The translations under genes were made by a program, and so were the position numbers. Under the pieces are notes generated by a model. The model was not told where the DNA came from, made no database searches, and worked only from the letters and a program-made list of their open reading frames with translations. Of a DNA stretch of 8,997 bases, positions 4,327 through 8,997 are shown one piece after another. The DNA is from Bacteroidales bacterium (GTDB lineage: Bacteria > Bacteroidota > Bacteroidia > Bacteroidales > UBA7960): contig SLOR01000153.1 in assembly GCA_007132395.1 (NCBI GenBank), positions 1-8,997 on the forward strand. Direction: 5' to 3'. Position 1 is the first letter of the stretch, and each line of letters starts with the position of its first letter.

Positions 4327-6531
4327 ATGCCACTAATTTTCTGGTTAGTACCAATTAGTTCGTTTCTGGCCTTATTGTTTGCCTGGATATTCTTTAAACA
4401 GATGCTGGGCTATAGTGAAGGGACTGAAATGATGAAAAAAATTGCCAAGCACGTCAGAGACGGAGCAGGAGCATATTTACGCCAGCAATACAAAGTAGTT
4501 TTGCTGGTTTTTTTTATTCTTACGGTCATCTTCAGTATTATGGCCTTTGGACTGGGAATTCAGAATAAATGGGTTCCTTTTGCTTTTTTATCGGGAGGTG
4601 CCTTCTCGGGGCTTGCCGGTTTTTTTGGCATGCGTGCCGCTACCTTTGCCTCAGGCCGGGTTGCCAATGCATGCCGTGAATCTCTTAACGGGGGCTTACG
4701 CCTGGCCTTCCGCAGTGGTGCGGTGATGGGCCTTGTGGTTGTAGGCCTTGTGCTGCTCGATGTGTCCTTGTGGTTTATCGTGCTTAACATTGCCATTCCC
4801 GAAGCTGAACCAGGGTTTAAGTTGCTGACTATCACCGCTACCATGCTTACCTTTGGAATGGGAGCTTCTACACAGGCCCTTTTTGCCCGTGTTGGCGGGG
4901 GTATTTTCACCAAAGCTGCCGATGTAGGTGCCGACCTGGTAGGTAAGGTGGAGGAAGGTATCCCCGAAGATGACCCGCGCAATCCTGCTACCATTGCCGA
5001 TAACGTGGGCGACAACGTGGGCGACGTAGCCGGTATGGGCGCTGACCTCTTTGAATCCTTTGCAGGGTCCATATTGGCCACATCCTTGCTGGGGGCTGCT
5101 GCTTATATGGGGTTGGGGGGCGAAATGCAACTTAATGCCGTAATGGCACCTATGCTTATCGCTTCCATTGGTACATTGCTATCTATTGCCGGGGTATTCA
5201 TGGTGCGCACACGCGAAGGTGCAACCCAGAAGGAACTGCTGAAATCTCTCGGTCTGGGGGTAAACACCAGTGCCGGACTCATCATTGTTTTTTCACTTGG
5301 AATATTATATTTCCTGGGCTTTGAGAATTACCTCGGCCTGTGGGGTTCCATTGTGGTGGGGCTGCTGGCCGGTATTGCAATTGGTCAATCTACCGAATAT
5401 TTTACAGCATCTGCCTATCCCCCCACACGAAAAATTGCCAAAGCCAGTGAAACAGGACCTGCAACCATTATCATTGCCGGAATTGGTACGGGATTGATTT
5501 CCGCTGCTGTACCCATGGGTATTATTGTAGTAGCAATTACCCTGGCCTATCTTTTTGCTGCAGGGTTTACCTATGATGTGGCCAGCCTGAATTTTGGCCT
5601 CTACGGAATTGGTATTGCCGCCGTGGGAATGCTTTCTACCCTGGGTATTACCCTTGCCACCGATGCCTATGGCCCCATTGCCGATAACGCTGGTGGAAAT
5701 GCTGAAATGTCGAAACTGGGAGCAGAAGTGCGCAAGCGCACAGATGCCCTGGATGCTCTGGGTAACACCACTGCTGCTACGGGGAAAGGATTTGCTATCG
5801 GAAGTGCGGCCCTTACTGCCCTGGCATTGCTTGCGGCTTATTTTGAGGAGGTGAAAATCATGTTTGTAAAATTCCTTGATATGCCCGAATATATTATTCA
5901 TGGATTGAACGGGGATGTACAGGCACAGCATGCAAATTTTATTGACTTTATTTACCATTATGAAATCCACCTTATGAATCCCAAAGTGCTGGTGGGTGTG
6001 TTCCTGGGGGTAATGAGTGTGTTTCTTTTCAGCGGTATGACCATGAACGCTGTGGGACGCGCTGCCCAGAAAATGGTTGACGAGGTGCGTCGCCAGTTTA
6101 AAGCCATTCCCGGCATCCTGGAAGGGACAGCCGAACCTGACTATGCCCGTTGCGTGGAGATTTCCACCAAAGGAGCACAACGAGAAATGATGGTTCCCTC
6201 GCTGGTTGCGCTTTTTATCCCGGTAATTGTAGGCCTTGTTTTTGGTGTGGCCGGTGTTACCGGTTTGCTTATAGGAACCATTACCAGTGGTTTTGCCCTT
6301 GCCATATTTATGGCCAATGCCGGAGGTGCCTGGGATAATGCCAAGAAGTATATTGAAGAAGGACATCACGGAGGCAAAGGCTCTCCTAACCACCATGCAG
6401 CTGTTATTGGCGATACCGTGGGCGACCCGTTTAAAGATACATCGGGGCCCAGTCTTAATATCCTCATTAAATTGATGGTGATGGCCTCGGTAGTTACGGT
6501 TGGGGTTGCCGTAAGTTATAGTTTGCTGTAA
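4327..6531 (+). CDS. hppA: Membrane-bound K+-stimulated pyrophosphate-energised cation pump (Na+ and/or H+)
   Basis: 734 residues, normal for the family, forming a polytopic inner-membrane protein (about 16 helices expected). It hydrolyses cytoplasmic PPi and exports cations. The PPi/Mg-binding motifs are intact: DVGADLVGKVE (199-209), EDDPRNPATIADNVGDNVGD (214-233), DAYGPIADNAGG (446-457), GGAWDNAKK (666-674) and GDTVGDPFKDTSGPS (695-709). In GNTTAATGKG (479-488), A483 and G486 occupy the positions that carry Lys and Thr in K+-independent enzymes, so this one should need K+. The gate Glu is E243 in DLFES, the position used by Na+ pumps; plant H+ pumps have Gly here and a Glu four residues later. 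Because some bacterial H+ pumps share E243, Na+, dual Na+/H+ or H+ transport remains open. The start at ATG 4327 follows a strong AGGAGG; the 22-residue extension from TTG 4261 lies over the promoter and is rejected. The gene is monocistronic, with its own promoter and terminator. Confidence 0.97.
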   Translation: MPLIFWLVPISSFLALLFAWIFFKQMLGYSEGTEMMKKIAKHVRDGAGAYLRQQYKVVLLVFFILTVIFSIMAFGLGIQNKWVPFAFLSGGAFSGLAGFFGMRAATFASGRVANACRESLNGGLRLAFRSGAVMGLVVVGLVLLDVSLWFIVLNIAIPEAEPGFKLLTITATMLTFGMGASTQALFARVGGGIFTKAADVGADLVGKVEEGIPEDDPRNPATIADNVGDNVGDVAGMGADLFESFAGSILATSLLGAAAYMGLGGEMQLNAVMAPMLIASIGTLLSIAGVFMVRTREGATQKELLKSLGLGVNTSAGLIIVFSLGILYFLGFENYLGLWGSIVVGLLAGIAIGQSTEYFTASAYPPTRKIAKASETGPATIIIAGIGTGLISAAVPMGIIVVAITLAYLFAAGFTYDVASLNFGLYGIGIAAVGMLSTLGITLATDAYGPIADNAGGNAEMSKLGAEVRKRTDALDALGNTTAATGKGFAIGSAALTALALLAAYFEEVKIMFVKFLDMPEYIIHGLNGDVQAQHANFIDFIYHYEIHLMNPKVLVGVFLGVMSVFLFSGMTMNAVGRAAQKMVDEVRRQFKAIPGILEGTAEPDYARCVEISTKGAQREMMVPSLVALFIPVIVGLVFGVAGVTGLLIGTITSGFALAIFMANAGGAWDNAKKYIEEGHHGGKGSPNHHAAVIGDTVGDPFKDTSGPSLNILIKLMVMASVVTVGVAVSYSLL

Positions 6532-6563
6532 AAACTGTATGCATAAATTGTTTTAAGATTTAG

Positions 6564-6597
6564 CGGGGCGGGCATAAATGTCCGCCCCGTGTTTTTT
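6564..6597 (+). terminator. Intrinsic terminator of hppA
   Basis: A GC-rich stem, CGGGGCGG at 6564-6571 with CCGCCCCG at 6582-6589, continues inward through a G-T pair and two more pairs to a small loop. Six T residues follow at 6592-6597. It begins 33 bases after the hppA stop. Confidence 0.93.
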
Positions 6598-6709
6598 ACC
6601 TGATTTTAGTAATGAATATGTTTGCCATACCTCACGTGGAGCCTTGTTTTTAACAAATTCTTCCCTGATTGAAAGTGTCGGTAAATTGATTTTTTTGTTT
6701 CCGCGGCAG

Positions 6710-6738
6710 TTGTTAAAATTTATTAAGTTGTATATTTG
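6710..6738 (+). promoter_or_regulatory. Promoter of the subtilase gene
   Basis: TTG at 6710-6712, 18 bases, then TATATTTG at 6731-6738, an exact TAnnTTTG match with the same spacing as the hppA promoter. Transcription would start near 6745, leaving a leader of about 63 bases with no recognisable Shine-Dalgarno sequence before ATG 6808. Confidence 0.65.
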
Positions 6739-6807
6739 TGGGCCAAAAATAAAGACCAAGACCTTAAAATTTTCACCTATATTTTATTGCAGCACTAACC
6801 AAACACC

Positions 6808-8997
6808 ATGAAGAGTACAATTACCTCCTTTATCCGGGGCTTGCTAATGGCATACCTGCTTTTTCCTGTTTACATACTCAATGCACAGCAGGAGAGAACA
6901 GCGAATTTCAATAAAGTACAATCCCATACAACACAATATGCTTCAGGTAAGCCTGACTCGATAGAATTTATCAATGGTTACCGGGTAGCAAGAGGCCAAA
7001 GGCCCCCGGTTGATTTGAACCGGGTAGAACCTCAAGCTGTTGAACCGGGAAGAATACATGTTAAAATAAGGGAAAATTACAGCCATCAACTTCGTGATGA
7101 ACCGATTGTAGCAGAAAAATCTGCTTACGTGAAAACAGGTGTTGAAAGGCTTGATGTTCTCAACCGGATATTTGGTGCCACAAGTTACACTCCCCTGTTT
7201 GAGGGGTTGTACAATCAATGGGATAAATCTCTTTCGCCCCATAGGCAAAGGCATAAAGCATGGGGCTTTCACCTGTGGTTTGAAATAGAATTAGAACACG
7301 ATACCGATATTATTGAAGCTGTAAAACAGTATACTCAGCTGGATGAAGTAAAAATAGCAGAGCCTGTTTACAGGAAACAGCTGATAGGAAATGTTGTAGA
7401 GGACGAGTCTTTCGCGAGTCCAAATGCCAGAACAAACACCTGGACACCCAATGACCCTCAGCTGAATAACCAGTGGCACTACCACAACACCGGGCAGCAA
7501 AACGGTACCCCCGGTGCCGATATTGCTATGCTTCAGGCATGGGAAATCGAAACCGGCCACCCCGATGTGGTAGTAAGTATCCAGGATGATGGAATCCAAT
7601 TGGATCATCCCGATTTGGCCGCTAATATCTGGTCGGGTGTCGGATTTAATTTTGTGAATAACAATGCCACTATTGTAGGAGGTAATCACGGAACTCATGT
7701 GGCAGGCACGGTAGCCGCAGTATCCAACAACGGAGTGGGCGCAGCGGGGGTTGCGGGAGGATCGGGAACAGGTGATGGTGTAAGACTAATGTCGAGCCAG
7801 GTTTTTACTAGCAACAGCAGTGGAGGCTTTCATCTTGCTCCCGTGCATGCCGCCGACAATGGGGCTGCCATTTCACAAAACAGCTGGGGCTATACTCAGG
7901 TGGGTAATTACAACCAGAGTGTGCTGGATGCCATCGATTATTTTAACCTCAATGGTGGTGGTGACGTGCTCAATGGTGGGATTACCATTTATGCAGCAGG
8001 GAATGATAATGCCACCGGCGACTGGTATCCTGGGGTGTATCCGGGAGCTTTTGCCGTAGCAGCTACCAATAATCAGGATGTAAAAGCATGGTATTCCAAT
8101 TATGGCCCGTGGATAGATGTTTCGGCTCCGGGTGGTGAAACCAATCAGGTAAATGCAAGGGGTGTGCTGAGTACACTAACCGGAAGTAGTTATGGTTATT
8201 ACCAGGGCACCTCCATGGCATGCCCGCATGTGTCAGGTGTAGCTGCATTGGTAATTTCCTATGCCTACCGCAATGGCCTTGTTCTTGGAAACGATGAACT
8301 GGCCGAAATTCTCAAAACCACGACCGACGATCATTACAGCTTAAATGGAGGTTTTTCAGACCAACTTGGCACAGGAAGAGTAAATGCCCATAAAGCACTA
8401 TTGTATGTTCAGGACATGCTCTCAGGTGTTCTTAATCCATCGGGCTTTGTGGCCAATGCCTCCGGCACGGATGAAATTACAATAAGCTGGACACCCAATA
8501 GCGACGGCCATCATGTTATGATATTAACCTCTGAGAACGGGGTTTTTGGTCAGCCCATAGAGGGTACTACCTATACTATCGGGCAGGAATTAAGCGGTGG
8601 AGGAGAGGTGTTGTACTCGGGCGGCGAAAACACTTTCCTTCACACTGACCTGAATCCGGCCACCAAATATTATTATGCTGCATTCTCATACAATGAGAGC
8701 AATGAATATTCATCCGGCAGAACTACGGGTACTTACACGCTTTGCGATGTTTTTGATGCCTATCCTTACATGCAGGACTTTGATGCGGCCCAAACTGTTC
8801 CTGTGTGCTGGAGCATCCTGGACCATCAGGGCAACGGGCAGGTTTGGCGCTTTGGCACCCACTCCGGTGGCCTGGGCGGATCTTCAGGAAACTATGCTTA
8901 CCTGGATAGCGATGGCTATGGCAATGGTAATACACAAAATACCGACCTGATTACACCGGTATTTGATTTCTCTGAATATACAGCGGTTACCCTTTCT
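6808..8997 (+). CDS. Secreted S8 (subtilisin-like) serine protease, multidomain, 3' truncated by the window end
   Basis: The frame is open for 730 codons from ATG 6808 to the last base with no stop. Residues 1-26 form a signal peptide (hydrophobic core about 11-24, likely cleavage after LNA). Residues about 27-210 form a prodomain, including GRIHVKIRENYSHQL. The catalytic domain starts near PNDPQLNNQWHYHNTGQ (214-230). The tetrad is complete: D260 in DDG, H294 in NHGTHVAG, oxyanion N399 in AAGN, and S469 in GTSMACPHVSG. Asp-Asp-Gly at the catalytic Asp resembles the kexin-like branch, but the prodomain and C-terminus are Bacteroidota-like. An FN3-like domain follows at about 540-645 (ITISWTPNSDGHHVMI, LNPATKYYYAAFSYN). 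From about 647 the sequence (YPYMQDFDAA, VCWS, NTDLITPVFDFS) reads as a choice-of-anchor J/MAM-like domain, cut by the window. This layout is typical of type IX secretion substrates, which would carry a C-terminal sorting domain beyond the window. It has its own promoter and is unlinked to hppA. Confidence 0.95.
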   Translation, partial: MKSTITSFIRGLLMAYLLFPVYILNAQQERTANFNKVQSHTTQYASGKPDSIEFINGYRVARGQRPPVDLNRVEPQAVEPGRIHVKIRENYSHQLRDEPIVAEKSAYVKTGVERLDVLNRIFGATSYTPLFEGLYNQWDKSLSPHRQRHKAWGFHLWFEIELEHDTDIIEAVKQYTQLDEVKIAEPVYRKQLIGNVVEDESFASPNARTNTWTPNDPQLNNQWHYHNTGQQNGTPGADIAMLQAWEIETGHPDVVVSIQDDGIQLDHPDLAANIWSGVGFNFVNNNATIVGGNHGTHVAGTVAAVSNNGVGAAGVAGGSGTGDGVRLMSSQVFTSNSSGGFHLAPVHAADNGAAISQNSWGYTQVGNYNQSVLDAIDYFNLNGGGDVLNGGITIYAAGNDNATGDWYPGVYPGAFAVAATNNQDVKAWYSNYGPWIDVSAPGGETNQVNARGVLSTLTGSSYGYYQGTSMACPHVSGVAALVISYAYRNGLVLGNDELAEILKTTTDDHYSLNGGFSDQLGTGRVNAHKALLYVQDMLSGVLNPSGFVANASGTDEITISWTPNSDGHHVMILTSENGVFGQPIEGTTYTIGQELSGGGEVLYSGGENTFLHTDLNPATKYYYAAFSYNESNEYSSGRTTGTYTLCDVFDAYPYMQDFDAAQTVPVCWSILDHQGNGQVWRFGTHSGGLGGSSGNYAYLDSDGYGNGNTQNTDLITPVFDFSEYTAVTLS

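Noticed and set aside
5305..6396. 363-codon open frame on the minus strand inside hppA
   Set aside because: It lies entirely within the well-supported hppA gene, its product is rich in His, Gly, Asn and Lys with no recognisable domain, and it mirrors the codon bias of the real gene.
3291..6570. Octamer TTTAGCGG near 3291, 3891 and 6560
   Set aside because: One copy is in coding sequence, one in a leader and one at a terminator; contexts and spacing do not agree, so no common function is supported.
6578..6811. 77-codon plus-strand frame between hppA and the protease gene
   Set aside because: Its ATG is in the loop of the hppA terminator, it runs through the protease promoter, and its composition is that of AT-rich noncoding DNA.
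7291..7698. 135-codon minus-strand frame within the protease gene
   Set aside because: It is antisense to the protease prodomain and catalytic domain, whose conserved motifs are all on the plus strand.

Overview
The window reads as chromosomal DNA of a Bacteroidota bacterium, probably near the Bacteroidales/Marinilabiliales side, though the exact lineage cannot be fixed from sequence alone. The evidence is: several exact matches to the Bacteroidota -7 promoter element TAnnTTTG, mostly weak or absent Shine-Dalgarno sequences, a CarboxypepD_reg-like secreted protein, a BFN nuclease with a C-terminal UVR motif, a K+-dependent membrane pyrophosphatase, and a multidomain subtilase with the layout of a type IX secretion substrate. 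I saw no mobile element, tRNA, rRNA or CRISPR array.

Layout. 1-179 (+) is the tail of a receiver domain, most likely the end of a hybrid histidine kinase. 180-355 is a short regulatory gap with an exact -7 element and three copies of the heptamer GGTCGGT. 356-1168 (+) is a secreted CarboxypepD_reg-like protein. It converges on 1253-3058 (-), a concentrative nucleoside transporter fused to an N-terminal lipoprotein signal and a lipocalin-like domain; a strong hairpin terminator lies between the two genes. 3284-3877 (-) is a BFN/DUF151 nuclease with a UVR tail, upstream of the transporter in the same direction but separated from it by a hairpin terminator. 3878-4326 is a divergent intergenic region with promoters firing both ways. 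4327-6531 (+) is hppA, a membrane pyrophosphatase with the K+-dependent signature, followed by a GC-rich terminator. 6808 to the window end (+) is a long open frame without a stop: a secreted S8 (subtilisin-like) protease with a prodomain, a complete catalytic tetrad, an FN3-like domain and the start of a choice-of-anchor J/MAM-like domain.

How the genes relate. Each gene appears to be its own transcription unit; terminators or promoters separate nearly all of them. The nuclease and nucleoside transporter may share a nucleotide-related role, but that rests on adjacency. hppA is bioenergetic: it uses PPi to build a cation gradient, which could in principle feed a Na+-coupled transporter such as the neighbouring CNT protein. 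The protease and the CarboxypepD_reg protein are envelope or secreted proteins.

This is mostly an ordinary housekeeping region. I found no convincing undescribed system. The points most worth a second look are the lipoprotein/lipocalin-transporter fusion, the 21-bp phased GGTCGGT repeats around a predicted start site, mutually exclusive hairpins between the nuclease and transporter genes, and a tiny ORF upstream of hppA.
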